Positions 26,192-39,895 of a stretch of DNA of 64,000 nucleotides are shown piece after piece. The first letter of the stretch is position 1, and the number at the start of each line of letters is the position of its first letter. The stretch is from positions 50,819,001-50,883,000 of the forward strand of contig NC_134371.1 of NCBI RefSeq assembly GCF_035582795.1. Direction: 5' to 3'. The DNA comes from Mycteria americana. Its lineage: Eukaryota > Chordata > Aves > Ciconiiformes > Ciconiidae. The notes under the pieces were generated by a model. It saw only the letters and a program-made list of their open reading frames with translations, had not been told where the DNA came from and searched no databases. The position numbers and the translations under genes are program-made.

Positions 26192-29100
26192 TGCATTACC
26201 CAACTACTGGCTTTACCGAGCATGCTAAAAAAGTGCTCTGCAAATGGAAGGACTGAAGTATTTAACTACTGTATTAATAATAGAGGGTCTCACCCAGACC
26301 AATCCAGTATAAGAACTAATTTAAATACACAAATGAACTTTTAGACACTTTAGACTTATTTCAGTATGTCTATAGCATCAGTAACAACTCTACACAAGCA
26401 TTAACACAAACCTTCTGTCTTCCAGTATTCACTTGCAAACTGTTGAAAGCACAAATCATACCTACTTGGACACCTCTCACCAAGAACAGAAACCTGAACA
26501 CATTGACAACAGACTTTTCTCTACTCATGCTTTTCTCCATCCCAAGTTCTGATGGATTTGCCGTTCCAAAGGATCATTATTTTTGACAGATACACTCTTT
26601 AAAGAAATCCTCTGTTTGGCTGAGATAAAAAGATCTTGCAATCTCAAACAACCTCCTGCTATTCTCACTCAGGAAATCAAACTGCCAGCTGTAGCATTTA
26701 GAATCTTGATACAGGCAACTCTCAGATTTTGTATTATGAATAAGGATACTACCTACATTTTTTAAAAAGGCAGAAATATTTTTCCAGCATTCAGCATTTC
26801 CAGATTAGTAAAGTCCTGTGTATGTTTGTACAAACTTCCTTGAAGAGCATATACATTTCCAAGTACATACACAAGTGGGGCCATAAATAAAAACAGATGC
26901 CATTTTGATAGACATCAGGTGATAAACAGTTTTCAAAACTGAAAAAATACTTTTAAACAGATACTCAAGGACACAAACATGTATGCATTCTTAAATTAAA
27001 TTATGTTCAACATCAAAACCAAACTGATAAAGTCTCAAGACAATGACTCACCCCTTCCTGGAAAAGTCAGTAAAAAGGTCAGATGTTTATGAACCAAACA
27101 ATTGCTGGAAAAATACGGACAAACATTATTTCTAACTACAACTCGATACAATTGTTTTCATTCTGGAGCCTGAAGTAACTACACGTTCAATAATCAAGTG
27201 CTTGATCCTTACATAACTTTCTATTTGGAAATCTCAGAGGTCTTCATGAGGTAAGTTGCACAATACTCCTTGTCAAAGACTGTAACCTCACAGAGGTTAA
27301 GCATTTTATCCAGTATCTTACCCATGACAGAGGAAATGTATGGCCATCCCATGCATCTGGAAAACTCTGTAATTTCATACTTTAGCCACAAGACACATTC
27401 CTTGCACACATTTGCAGACCACAACAGCAAGAATACTGAATGAAAAGAGAATCCATACAGAGCACTGCTTGCAATCTTTGGGTTAAGTTGAAGAAGAAAT
27501 CTGGGAAAAAAACATCCAGGTTTCATCTCACAAACATCTATGTATTAAATAGAATACTGCTGTTAACACAGTATATGTTAGCACACTGGAAAAGAAGTTT
27601 ACAAAGATTAAGATTCAAAAGCACAGAAGAATTTCCACATGGGATACGGTTTTATATTTAGAATTACTTTCAATGTTTTTTTAACTGTTTAAAAAAAACA
27701 ATTTACTAGTATTAGCAGTGCTAGTGACTACATAACCACAGTCATACTAATTGTAGAGAAAGGTTTCTCAAACTGCTTTGAAAAAAACTTTTATCTAAAA
27801 AGAAAAAAATAATCAATTTTTATAATCTAGTGAACAAAAATATGAGAAATTATTACAACAGAAATATGCTACATAATACTTAGCTACTTTTTGAAGTCAC
27901 CTTTTTCATATTTACATTCTGTGGATGTTTTCCATATAATTAAACTTGGCAACTTTTAAGATTACACAACATTGCCACACTATTCATCATCTTCTACAAA
28001 AAGAGAATATATAATTCTAAAACAAGAAGGAAACAATGTCTGAAACAGGCATCAAAAGCATAAGAAATTTTTTAACAGCTTTTGAAAAACAACTGATGCA
28101 ACTGAAAAGTAGTTAATATTTTTGTAAATAAAATATGAGTTTAGGCACAGAATGAATTTTGTTTAAGGAACGATTAAAAAGAGCACATCACCAAATATAC
28201 TTTGATCTTTCTTTGGTCAAATGTAACTCATTTCTAAAATAGTATTCTACAGTGCCAGTGGTTTCTTAATTATAAAAGATGGTGTGCTTCTGGCCCCAAG
28301 GAGCTCACAACAATAGTATCATTAAATCTTCTATAGCCTTTTTTTTTTTTATCATAAAATCTTAGCACAAAAGCCCTCAGCAAAACTTCTACTTTAAATA
28401 TTTATCAAGAGGTGAGAAACAGATGGCTAGACTGGTTTTACAGACTGAAAATGTTCTGAAATGGTATTCAAACTCTTAATAGCAGTTGGCAGAAGAAGGG
28501 GTTCACAGCGGTTTGAAAGACAGAATGTGCATCAGAAGTTGAAAAACATCCTTCCTGATTTTTTTAAAGAGCACAAACTCTTTAATTAATTTCCAAGGAA
28601 GCCAATTCAGAGTGCCAATCACACAGAGTTTCACTTGCCTCCACTCATTAAGCCACCAACTTCATTATCAACCATCCTCCAGTCTCCAAAGCTCAGTGAA
28701 CCTTTAGCGTCATAGCAAATACACTACATATTCAATTTAACTGAACAAAAACCCAAGATGACAATAACCAGATACATTTTGTTAAATATTCTATGTTAAT
28801 GTTATTTGTACACTTTATGCCCATCACAAAAAGAACTCCAGATGTACAGAAACATACACACTGAACAGATGTTCATGCTGAGTAGATTCTTTAACATATC
28901 AGAATCCATCATTTTTATTTCCAAATATTTCAAGTTACTAAAAAAAACAATTTTACTTCCATTCATCTATTCTTGCCTTGGATATTGCAGTACAGTTTGA
29001 TAGAAATCAGACAGAGACACCTTATAAGCAAAGCATGCAAGTCTGCCCACGACTTCAATGTGTAAACCCTATTCCTGCTCATGAGGTGAACATAAGCGTG

Positions 29101-29339
29101 CTGCATTTGAAAAAAGCATCTTAAAATAAATTAAAACTCTGAAAAGTGTATCTAAATAAACAGCAGCAATTTTCTATTACTAATGAAGTGCAGCAATGCT
29201 GCTTTGCAATTATGTGCCCCCCTTCGTCAGACAATTATTGCTTTACAAGTATTACCTAAGAAAAAGTTAAATATTACAGATAGGAAAATGTAGCACACAA
29301 CAGCCAAATTCTCAGAAAATATTATTTCACTGGGTTTAC

Positions 29340-29373
29340 AGAAGACTGGACTTCCCAGAAGACTGGACTTCCC
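29340..29373 (+). repeat. perfect 17-bp tandem duplication
   Basis: AGAAGACTGGACTTCCC is repeated exactly twice, head to tail. It lies in FNBP1L intron 1. Confidence 0.95.
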
Positions 29374-32300
29374 AGTTCTCACTACTCTGTTCTAAGCATT
29401 AAGAGAATATTATCATGCAAGGCAGTTCACTGAAGTATCTTAGTTTTTGTGGGGACATACCATAAAGAATATGCTGCAGAGTGACCACAAAGATAAATGC
29501 ATTAATGAGAATAAAACTATTTGTGGAATAATAGTTTCAAAATTGATGAAAAATTTTGTTGTGATAAAAAAGCATAAAAGGGGAGCACATTTCACACAGG
29601 GTAGAAAACGTTGTAGAATGAAACAGTTCTAATGACAGGATGGCTTAAATGAATCAACATTTATTTTATTATTATTAATTTGCATTATTTCATACAATGC
29701 TATCAAAGGAAATACATTCATAATTGGAAGCAGTAACGCAACAGGGAGCATGCTGTTCGGCCAAGACATATTGAAAGCACAAAGTGCCTCTAACTACTTC
29801 AGCCTACTCAACACATACATGTTTTGGCCAATGCACATCCGCTTCAGAGAATGGCAGTGTACTTATAAAAATGGTTGCCTGAAAACCAAAAAGCCCCATA
29901 ATCCACAAACAGAAATAGCAGCTACAGAATTTAAAGAATTAGAAAATACTGGTCCATCAAAGAAAACCTTTCCCTTGTCATGTCCCCAGATATAATCACT
30001 TCAGAAATAAAGAGTAGCATATGCATCATTTCAATACCAGAACAGCCATATTAAATAAGTACCACATAAATACCAGACATGAATTACCTTCCTAATTCCC
30101 TAATTTTTCTTCTGGCTCCTTATTTGTCTCTAAATTCATCCATGCACACTTTTTACTTTACCAGAAATAGCATAAAGACTCCAGGGAAAAAAAAAAAATC
30201 AGAACTGTGAATCAGCATAAAATATCAATAATCAGCATGAAGAGATGAAATTTGAGAAGGCAGGGTTAAGGAGATATTAAAACACCTGATACAAAATAAT
30301 CAAATTTCCCTCAGTGAATCAGCAAAGCCTACATACATATTTTCAAATGTTCTGAAAAACTATCACCTAGATACCAGTCTCAATCCTGAAAAATTCCACT
30401 TTATGACCACAGGTGCAAGCACTAATGAGGGAGAGCTTTAGGCTCAACGATGTCTCCAGAAAACCTGTGCAGAATACCTCGCTCTGCAGCTGGAGACTAG
30501 TGCCCTGCTGCCATTAGCGAACGCAGCGTGACTTGGGCTGCCTTCTGAAGCTGCGCTGATGCTAGCAATGGGAACGATGAAGGAAAAGCTACAGTAGAAC
30601 ACAAACACATCTAATAGTTTATTTACTCCTTGTTCAGAGCCCTGTCTTTGAAGCTCCACAAATACTGTTTTTCCTTGTGTTTTTAACCTAGATTTAAGCT
30701 AATTTTTAATGAATTTAATTTTGTACCAGATTTAAAAGAAAAATAGCTTTATTTGCACCACACAAGTTGTTAAAACAATTAAACGTTCAATACTCTTCTC
30801 AATCAGTAAGGGAAGCATTGAATATTTTTCCAACTAAGAAAACAGTTTGCTTTATAACCCTAATAGATATTTTTTGAAAAGTATGATTAGATTCAGCAGA
30901 AAAAAACTCACTTAAAAGGCACACTTTAATGTAAAAACTTGTATTGTCAGAGTCTAGTTGTATAGTTACAAACAGACCATTTTCTGCATAGTTACCTCAT
31001 TAGAGTTGCAGGTATCTCCTGATATCAAGCAAAAAGTGTATTAAATTTTGCTGAAATAAAAGCGTTGCAGTAAAAGTTCTAGCTTAAATTCTGGCATTAT
31101 TTCTTCAAACTAACACATAAGAATTAGTGACTTAGGAAACAACATATAGGCGGTCTAGACAAAATTCAGCTAGTTTCATGACACCGTGAATAAAATACCT
31201 GTCATTAAAAGGAAGTCTGAGGTCAAAATCCACCTTTTTGTATATATTCCTTAAGCACATAAGGAAGATAAACACCTTCTTACAAAACGGAATACAAGAT
31301 AGACCACAAAACCTTAACTGTCATTTACAAGCTGAACAAAGAATCTAAAATTAAGAGGCTGCCAAAATGAACAGAGATGAGTAAGCCAAAACTCTGTTTT
31401 CTAAAGCAATACATACTTAAGTGCTTACAGAAGAAAATTCAGTGCTGTCCTAAAACGCAACCCCCCCCCAAACACTGACCTACAACCTCTCATCTGAAGT
31501 ATATACAAGCATGAGCTACAAAGACACACTTGTGCTGCCAATACAAATCATGACTTTTACTTACTCCTTAGTCCTGTTAATATTACAACAGTTTTATATT
31601 TCAGTTTTGTTACAGCAGTGCTGTCAGCACTTAACAAGTGCATTTTATCCGAATTCTCATCATGCCTATAAATCCTAGTTAAGTACAAGGTACGGTACAA
31701 AACACTAAAGTAAACCCTAAATATCTTTAAATCAGGCTTTTCCACGTAGTACGCTTGATGCAATGCTATTACACCTTCATTTTGCATAGCCAGACACGAC
31801 TTATTCAGGTGGCTTCAGGAGCTTCGCTGGCCCAATCCTATACCCCACCCACACACTCTGACTGCAATGCCACAGCCTGCCTTTGACTCCCCAGCTCACT
31901 CGGGCAACTAGTTGTCTCAGTGCTGAGCAGATCTTTGCTCCTCCAGAGACTAACAGCCCTGTACTAGAAAATACTGATAAAGGAATTTAATTCAACTTCA
32001 AATTAAAAAAAAAAAAAAGTATAATGCTAGGTCCAAGTTAAGAGTTCTTGAATAGACTTCAAGTTGCAATGTTTAGCTTTCTGTAAATTTTTTTCTGAGT
32101 GCAAGTGTCTGTGCTTCACAGTCTTTGATCTTTAAAAGCAAATAAACGAAAGGCGGCCAGCATTTAAAACGGCGACGTTAAACCCTCCTTGGTACTATAA
32201 TTTTTTTTGCTTAAGCTTTCCCACGATCAGTGTCAGCTCCAGTTATAGCAGCAACAGTAGGAAATCTGATAGAGAAAATAAAACATCTCACAACTGCCTG

Positions 32301-32579
32301 CGAGCAGACATCGCTGTGCTTCACTCGGGCAGATTCCACCAGGAAAAGCCCCTTCTTTACTGCCCTCGGCACAGCCAAAAAACCTTCGGAAGAGGAGTGG
32401 GGGTTTAAGAAAAGATCTAACGCAACGCAGACACAGGCGCACAGACACTGTCTGTCTCCTTGCTGCCAATTCTCCGTATTTAAAAAAATACAATACAGTA
32501 TTAGCCAATGTTCTGGGGTACTTTTAAAGACAAAGCTATATAATAGCTGCTTCCAATTAGGGGCGACAGCTCAAACGCT

Positions 32580-33870
32580 TTACTCGTCAGAGCAGTCCGG
32601 TGGTTTCCGGGAGACGAGCAGCCCTGCGACCGCCCGGCACCGCCGCCCAGAGGGTGCCCAGTGCGGGCCGCGGCCACTGCCCGAGCCCGAGCCGCGCCGG
32701 GACCCCGCCCCACGCCACCCCCCAAGCACGCCGCCGGCCCCAGCCGCCTCGCACCGAGAGCCCTCCCCTCCTTTCGCCTCAGAGGAAGGCGGGGGGGGGG
32801 AGCGGGGGGCGCACACAAAGAAGCCCGACCCGCTGCGACCGTTACCGGGCGGACGGTGGAAGGCGAGGCGCCGCGTGCCCCCCCGCCGCGGTGAGCGCCA
32901 TAGCCGCGCGAGGCGGCGCGCGCGCACCCGCACCCCGGACGAGGCGCTCCCCGACCCACCGCCCCCGCCGAGCGCCCGCCCCTCCAGCCCCTCCTCGGCT
33001 CCCCCTTCCCCAACGCTTACGCCACCTCCCTCCGCCGCTTCCAGCGCCTCGCCCCCCCCCAGGCCCCCCCTGCCCCGTGCCCGCCGCCCCAGCGCCGAAC
33101 AAAGCGCCTCGGCGGCCGCCTCAGCTCCGGCCGCTCCGCGCCTCCCCCGGGGAAGCCGCCTCAGCAGACAAGGGAAGGCGGCGAATCCCAGACACAATGA
33201 GAGGCGAGCCGGGACTCACCCACAGCTCCGTGCCCCAGCTCATGGCTGCTCCACGGACAGTGCCGGCTCCAGCAGAGGCGACGGCGGGGATCAGGAGTCG
33301 GACGGCGGCCGGAGAAGGGGTCCCGCCGGGCAGCACCGGTGCCCTCGGTCACAGGGGAGAGGCGAGAGGCGGCGGCGGCAAGAAACGACGTCGCTCCCAG
33401 CTCCTGCTCCGCCTGGCTCGGGGAGGGGGGGAGCCGCGGAGGAGACTGGGAGAGGGGCGGGCCCGGCTCAGGCGGCGGGGGGACGGGACGGGGTGAGGCA
33501 GCCGCGCCGCGGGAGGGAGGCCGGGCGCCGACCGGGAGGACCTCCCAAGGGAGGCTCGGCGGCGCGGTCCGCGCCCGGCCTCCCTCCCGCGGCGCCACAC
33601 GCACCCCGGAGCCCCCAACGGGCGGAGGGGTGTCACGGTGTGAAGCGGCTCCTGTTGCCGGCTGCGTCGTTACTCATTAACGAGGGGGGGTAGGGGGCGT
33701 CTGGCGGGAGGCGGCAACGAGGCCGCGGGTCTTTGTATCCCGCCCGGCTGCGACGCCTCCTGGCCTCCCCCCGGGAAAGCGCTGACTCACGCCCGGGAGA
33801 GAGGCGGGAGCCCTGCCTGGCAGCGCACCGGCGGCGTCTCGCACCCTCCTCACCTGGCACGATGGCGAGG
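32580..33870 (-). promoter_or_regulatory. FNBP1L: CpG island and promoter of FNBP1L
   Basis: Composition switches abruptly from AT-rich to very GC-rich with abundant CpG at about 32580 and back at about 33870. FNBP1L exon 1 sits inside at 33220-33243, so transcription starts at somewhat higher coordinates on the minus strand. No TATA box is obvious, consistent with a dispersed CpG-island promoter. Many GGGCGG/CCGCCC-like Sp1-type words are present, with an AP-1-type TGACTCA at 33783-33789 and a GACGTC CRE-like core near 33388. The motif calls are by eye only. The island is asymmetric, extending about 650 bp into the 5' end of intron 1. Confidence 0.85.
33220..33243 (-). CDS. FNBP1L: FNBP1L exon 1, start codon and first 8 codons
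   Basis: The first coding exon carries only MSWGTELW, the conserved N-terminus shared by the CIP4/FBP17/Toca-1 family. The ATG is at 33243-33241 on the minus strand, and TGG (Trp8) is followed directly by the donor GTGAGT at 33219-33214. The reading frame then continues in exon 2 with DQFDNL, exactly as in the family. The start is chosen because this sequence is the invariant family start and lies in a CpG island. The 5'UTR extends to higher coordinates but its end cannot be fixed by eye. The short size means that automated ORF calling misses it. Confidence 0.93.
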
Positions 33871-36800
33871 AAGAAATAAACAGGGAAGGATTTTATGGGT
33901 TTTTTTAACCCCACAGGTGTGTAAGTCAGTCGTAAATTGAGAAGTTAGGAAATGCGAGGCTGACATCTGAGGAAAAAGAACCTATTTTTGATGGAGTAGT
34001 TGGATGAATTATATCGTTGAATTATTATAACAGGAAGTTTCCTCGGCAACCGGAAAAGCAGGGGTGTTAAATCCTTGTCAAAGATGATTTTTTTCAACGA
34101 AGTGTCTGTTACGAAGCTACTAGTAGAAAGCAAAGGCTTTGAAAGCCACTCGAATTAAATTCCCCTCTTAAGGCATCAATTTCTTGATTTTCCTTTCATT
34201 TTTACTTAAAGTCTTTTTTATAGACTGCAATAAAAACTCAGTGAAAATACTGCTGTTTCAAGTCTCTATATCGTGAAACAAAAATTACTTCAATTATTTT
34301 TTCGTTTCCAAGTCACTTTTCAGGTAATGTTCCTTTGCATCACGCTTTAATTTAGGTTTAGTCCTATTTTCCATATGAAAGGAAAATGCAAGTTCTTCTA
34401 GATCAATATGAAATTACTGTATTAGAATAATATTAACATCAGAATTTATCAAAATAAGCAGATGAGGCCACAGATCAACAATGTAACTTCTGGAGTGAAA
34501 TGTTTAAGCTAATCACATTACACCAGAAATGCTTTTGGTCTGTGGGGATCCACAAGATGAATAAATGTGCCACATGCTGTGGTGGCCTACATGTATGTTT
34601 TAGCAAGCTGGTGGTCATATAACCCCCAAATTTTAGACTCCGAAGATTAAATTCCACACTTGGGCACACTTCAGTTGAACTCTTGACACACTAACTCAGT
34701 TTGTAGGTTGCATACATTACTGAAAATATTCACCAAGCAGAATACATGTTGAGGATTTGGGTAATGAAGCAGAAATAAATAAATTATAAAAACAATGAAT
34801 AAATATATATTTGAATTTGCTCAATTTGTATGCCTTTCAGGATCAGGAAAAAATAATTTCTATTAAACACTGTAAACTTCAATCAACTTTTTGCTTAGCT
34901 ACCAGTTCACCACACACCTTTTTACGATTCTTCAAAAAAATATAATAAGATGATACAATGAGATAACCTGGTTCAAAACATAATTAAGTAAAAATTAAAA
35001 GAATGTGCTCATTTTATATGCTTTTTAATATATCTCTTTTAAATTAACACCTATGCTATAACTTGCTGCATATATAATAACTTTAGAAAGAGGGATTTCA
35101 AAATCTTTAATCGTGCATTAAGTAGAATCCATATTCCACTGTGTCCTAACCAAGGTTTATAAATGCACCCAACAATCTGGGCACCTTTGGTTTTGGATGC
35201 CTGATTTGGCACATTTTTTTTAAAAAGCATAATTTTGAGAAACAAATGTACACTGAACCTTTAAACACTGGGGGTGAGAGTCCTGACCATTTAATTGAAT
35301 TAGAAATTTGCTGCTGGCTTCAGGAGAACCAGGATTTTTCATTTTCTGATCATTTCAGGAAAACTCATCTTTCCAATTGTTTCAGCTTAGATATCTAAAA
35401 ATGAATCCTAAAAAATAACTTTTGCGTTAAAATTTTCAACCTTATAAGCCCCAATGGAGTACTGAAAATTAATCTACTGGAAAATGGATCCTAAATTCTG
35501 GATCTATGGATCCAGAAGCTTTGAAAGTCAGGTACTTATCTGGCACTCAAATTTGAAATGCTGGCCTTTCATTGCATGAAACATACATCAAGAGAGTTTC
35601 AAAGCGTAATATATATATATTTATATGTGTATTTATATTTGTGGATAGTTGATTGATACCTGAACCCTCAGGTTCTTTTACTTAACTGCAATTTAAGAAT
35701 TAACTAATTACTCCTATTTCTGCAAAATGTGCAAGGCCAACATTCTCAACATGTCAGGATTTGTTTTCAATTCAGAGCAATGTAACAAAATGGAATGTTT
35801 TATGGTGATCTCTAGCCATTTTAGGAGAAGGAAACTGCAGCCCATATCATAGGTACCTAAATACAATACTTAGCTTCTCAGTAATGCTTAAAAAGCCTAA
35901 ATCTAGCTAATGAGAGGTTTTCCCAGGAAAAACAGGATTCCTTTTTTCCATGCAGGTCTCTTCAAAAAACATCTTTAACAAGCCCTAGGGTAAAGCAAGC
36001 GTTAGGAGCTGGACAATGTTGCAGATTCTGGGTAACTTCACAACCTCCAGAACAGGTTGAGAGGCTGCTCTGAAATACTGTGTAAAATAGGACAGGTGCT
36101 ACCACAGCATCCTCTGGCCTATACCTACCTACCTTTTAAGAGTGTATGCACACTATAAAAAGGAGCAATCAAGAGATATTTACTGAACAAGGCTTTGAAC
36201 AAGCTAGCACTGGAATAGGAAACTGTATTGTTATATTAGGGCAGTCTGGCTAATTATTCATGTTCAGAGGTTAACAATTAGACTTGGGAATGAAGGTTGA
36301 TTAGGCCAGAAGCTGTAGACATTAACATACTGTTTCTGGGACCCAACCTAGTATTTCTGCATGAAAGCATGATGAGCCGTTTAGCTGTATCAGTTCATTC
36401 ACATATTGGACCTTCATTGTGCAACGCAGAAACACCCCTAGAGAATTAGCACAAAATCTGACTCAAAGGATACAGTTCACAATTATCTGAGACACTGCTG
36501 ATAGCCATTGCCTCTTCAGGTGAAGTAAATGAAACAGACTGGGGAGAGTTGGACAACATAATACACGCTACAAGGAAATGGAGGAATGATTGCTTCCAAT
36601 ATTCCTGGAAAGGTAGTTAAGTATTTCTTAATCTAATCTGGACATATTATTATTTTAAAACATAAAAAAACAATGTAAACTTTTAAACTCTGTGTGATAT
36701 AGGATAAAAACCTTCATAATGCCTTTTATATAGTTTCATTCAAGTGCAAAGCCTACTTCTTGCCAACAGATTTCAGTGGCTTTATTAGTGTTTGAATTGA

Positions 36801-39800
36801 AATAATGGACACAACTGTTTTCAAGATTGGTTTCTGATTTTTAGTTTGCTTTCAACCTGTACTTCTTCCAAAAACAGAAGTACATAATATGTATCAGGTA
36901 TGCATATGGAGATGTGCATTTCACCTTTACTTAAACTAGGAGCCACCTCTTCATCAGTAAAGATCATATCATAGTTCATTACAATGATAAACTACAAAGG
37001 TAATTGATTGTAAGTTAAAAGACAAAAAGCACTTAGATAAGTTATCACAGAACCTGGAATTCATAAACATTAATTAAGACTATGTGATCAAATCAAATTT
37101 TAACTCATTAAAAATAAAACAGAAGTCTTAGCAGCATAACACTTACCATTTCAGCTTAGTGAGAAGTCTGACATCAGTCATTAGGTTCTTCCCCTGCTTG
37201 AGAACACTCTTGCTTTAGGAGATTCCCATCTATATGCTGAGCTATGCTCTCCTCCAGTTTAGCACTTCAGGATGTGAAATGACCTAGCTGTAAGGTGAGG
37301 GAAAGAGTCTACTGCGTCTCCGCAGGATATTGCGGGAAAAGTTATAATTAATCATTTAGAATTTTGACATTGTTTCCGTTATCGGGGATTGCAACTGGCC
37401 CTAGGCCTAGAAGTAATCAAACAAACATTACCCCACAGATTTTTATTCTTCTAGTCACATCCTGAAAAACATTAGTCTTGGGGGGAGGGGTGTGTGGTGT
37501 ATCACTAAAAGGACTTAAGGATACATTAAAGACATTTAACTAATTTACACACGCAGCAAAGGCTTCATGATAAATTGCATTGTTCTAGTATCCTTGTAAA
37601 CCATTAGCATTTTCTGGAAGATGATGACCACTTATTTTTAGCTTAGAAAATTTATTGTTATAGTTAGCTGTTTTCCCCATCATTGACTAATTAATGCAGG
37701 CTTTAAAAGAAAACTGCTTGAATTTATTTTTAGACTGAATCCACATCATTCCAGTTATTACAATAGTTATATATTTTGTTAATTCTGTTCACTTCTCAAC
37801 AGAATCTACTTGAGTTTACAAGTGTACCCAAGGATATTATCTTGGCAGAACAACAATGTGCATGATTAATTTGGAGTGGCAGAAAAGCTGTCTGGCACTC
37901 CCTGTGGGCACACTTTCTAAAGAGAGAGGCAGCTTAGCTTTCCATTGCAACAAAAATCAGCAGGACCAAACAAATTACTTCCAAATATCTCTTTCTCAGT
38001 GTGAGGTGCCATTAATCCTTTTCTCTGCTAGCCAGCAGTCTCTTTGTCATATTAAAATTGGATTTTTACTCCACAAAGAAAATGAAGTGTTGCAAAAACC
38101 CTAAGTATTATCTCTTTTCCCTTGAAAACCAAAGGAATTTAGCTCCCCCCCACCTTTACACATGTATTTCCCCCATCACCAGCAGTCTAAGTGCTCTAAT
38201 TTTTAAAAATATTAATGTTCATAACACTTGTGTGGTGAGTGGATAATCATTACTTTATGGGAATGCTCAGGAAATACTCTGAGACAAAAGAATAGGTGTC
38301 TTGACACTTCAACTTGTGCTGAGTTCTCCAGACTTCCTCTGTCTCCCAGAGGCTGGTTATTTAACCGTAACCAGCAGTATGCAAAGAGTTTGTAGCTGTG
38401 CATCTGACTAGAGGCTTACTTCCACTGGGTTCCTATTTCAACTATTAGGCAAAATAAACTTACAGTTTTACTCTGAGTACTGATTTTTTTTTTAAGCAGA
38501 AATTTAGCAGGAAACTGCATTAGTTAGACCACACCACCTCTGCTTCAAGGCAGAAGGAAAACTGCACTTATTAGTGCAGCCTCAACCACTGCTTAGGGTG
38601 ACCCAATTCTAATTTTTCTCCTCTCTCTGACTTTTTGTGGGAAGAACTGTAGCCCGCCTCCATCTTTTCCAGTCTGTACTGAAATGCATTTTATATAGCA
38701 GAAGAAAGGTATGTTTCTTCTTTTTCTCTCATCTCAGCAAGCAAAACAGAAAGACATCACCAGTGACTGGATAACAGAACTGAAGAGACACTACTTACAC
38801 CAGCTATAAATAGGACAAAAATGAGAACTTCCATCTGCTTTTATGAAATATCCTGTGTTCACTCTTCTTGCTTGCACTATAGCCAAGAGCACATCTTTCC
38901 ATGCCATATGTAGCAGAGGAAATATGGTGTCAATCAGCATCAACTAGCAATATTCTAAGTACAAAGAGCCTCTTATTTCACAGGAATTTGCTTTTTTCCA
39001 GTGAAGACAGACTATCACATGATAACTTAGCATTTCCTTTTGACAACATACAACTGCATCCCAAGCTGGAGGCTGGACAATTACAAAGTATCAGGGAATA
39101 CCCATAAATCATGATCTCAATGTATGATTTTCAATACTTTAATGCTTGCATTACCTGCTTGAATACTAGAAATCCACTTGCTTTCATTGCATATACTTCC
39201 AGAATTATATCAAAACATAACCAGAAACGTGAGGGCTTTGTTACCTTAGTTTCTGGTATCTCCAGTTCACCTAACCTATGTCTCCATTCTCCCACCAACC
39301 CCATCCATGCACATTTCCTTACATTAAAAGGACATTGAGCTGTATCTAATATGCAGAGTTAGGTATAGCTATGGTGAATTCTGACAGTAAAAATTTTTCA
39401 TTACCATATTATCTACAGGCATAAGGATTATTAGTTTTGAGATAATAGCAGTTACTATTCAAGTCTTTGGTTATCTGCATCGATTAGCTAGCAGCTTTCG
39501 AGCAGAGTGTACGGACTGACATACTGTATCAATATTGAAAGATGGAGAGTCTGTCATGGTACTAATTCAAGCTGTAGAAAAATGAATAGTGGATGAATGT
39601 GTAACTACGGATCAGCACCACCCATTTTCAGACTTGTTAAAATATTTTACTATCAACTGACATTGAATTATGATTAGAAACACAAATATATATGCAGTTG
39701 TGCAAAATCTGCCTTAACATTTGAACATAACCAGTATCCTGGGTTACTGTTTAATCTCATTAAAGGAATTTTAATTTAAAACTGGTTCATGAATTATCAC

Positions 39801-39876
39801 CATGGACTGTAAGGTTCAGTTAAGAGGTTTTCAGTAGTTTCAACACATCCAGCTGAAACCCATTTCCTGAACTTGA

Positions 39877-39895
39877 CAGCCACCTGCTGGCACGC
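39877..39895 (+). promoter_or_regulatory. possible CTCF-type site
   Basis: The word GCCACCTGCTGGCACGC matches much of the CTCF core (CCACnAGnnGGC-like) but has T where A is usual at a core position. It also contains the E-box CACCTG. It lies in the gap between FNBP1L and DR1, a reasonable place for an insulator. A single weak motif in 64 kb is expected fairly often by chance. Confidence 0.2.

Larger units (their letters stand above)
3717..33219 (-). other. FNBP1L: FNBP1L intron 1 (29.5 kb)
   Basis: This intron separates the eight-codon first coding exon from exon 2. It opens with GTGAGT (minus, 33219-33214) and closes with an AG at 3718-3717. It is AT-rich throughout. I found homopolymer and A/C-rich tracts (6551, 8231, 15461, 20109, 26132), short tandem duplications (13851, 16436, 22402, 22819, 29340) and the repeat array at 18771-18960, all listed separately. 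None of the open frames inside resembles a known protein or has flanking splice sites with family support. I recognised no tRNA, snoRNA or full transposon. An intronic enhancer or alternative first exon cannot be excluded by eye. Confidence 0.85.

Noticed and set aside
32230-33693. 487-codon plus-strand open frame over the FNBP1L CpG island
   Set aside because: Its composition is Pro/Arg/Ala/Ser-rich as expected from reading a GC-rich island. It has no domain, overlaps FNBP1L exon 1 antisense and begins at a non-ATG codon. Several other frames are equally open here.
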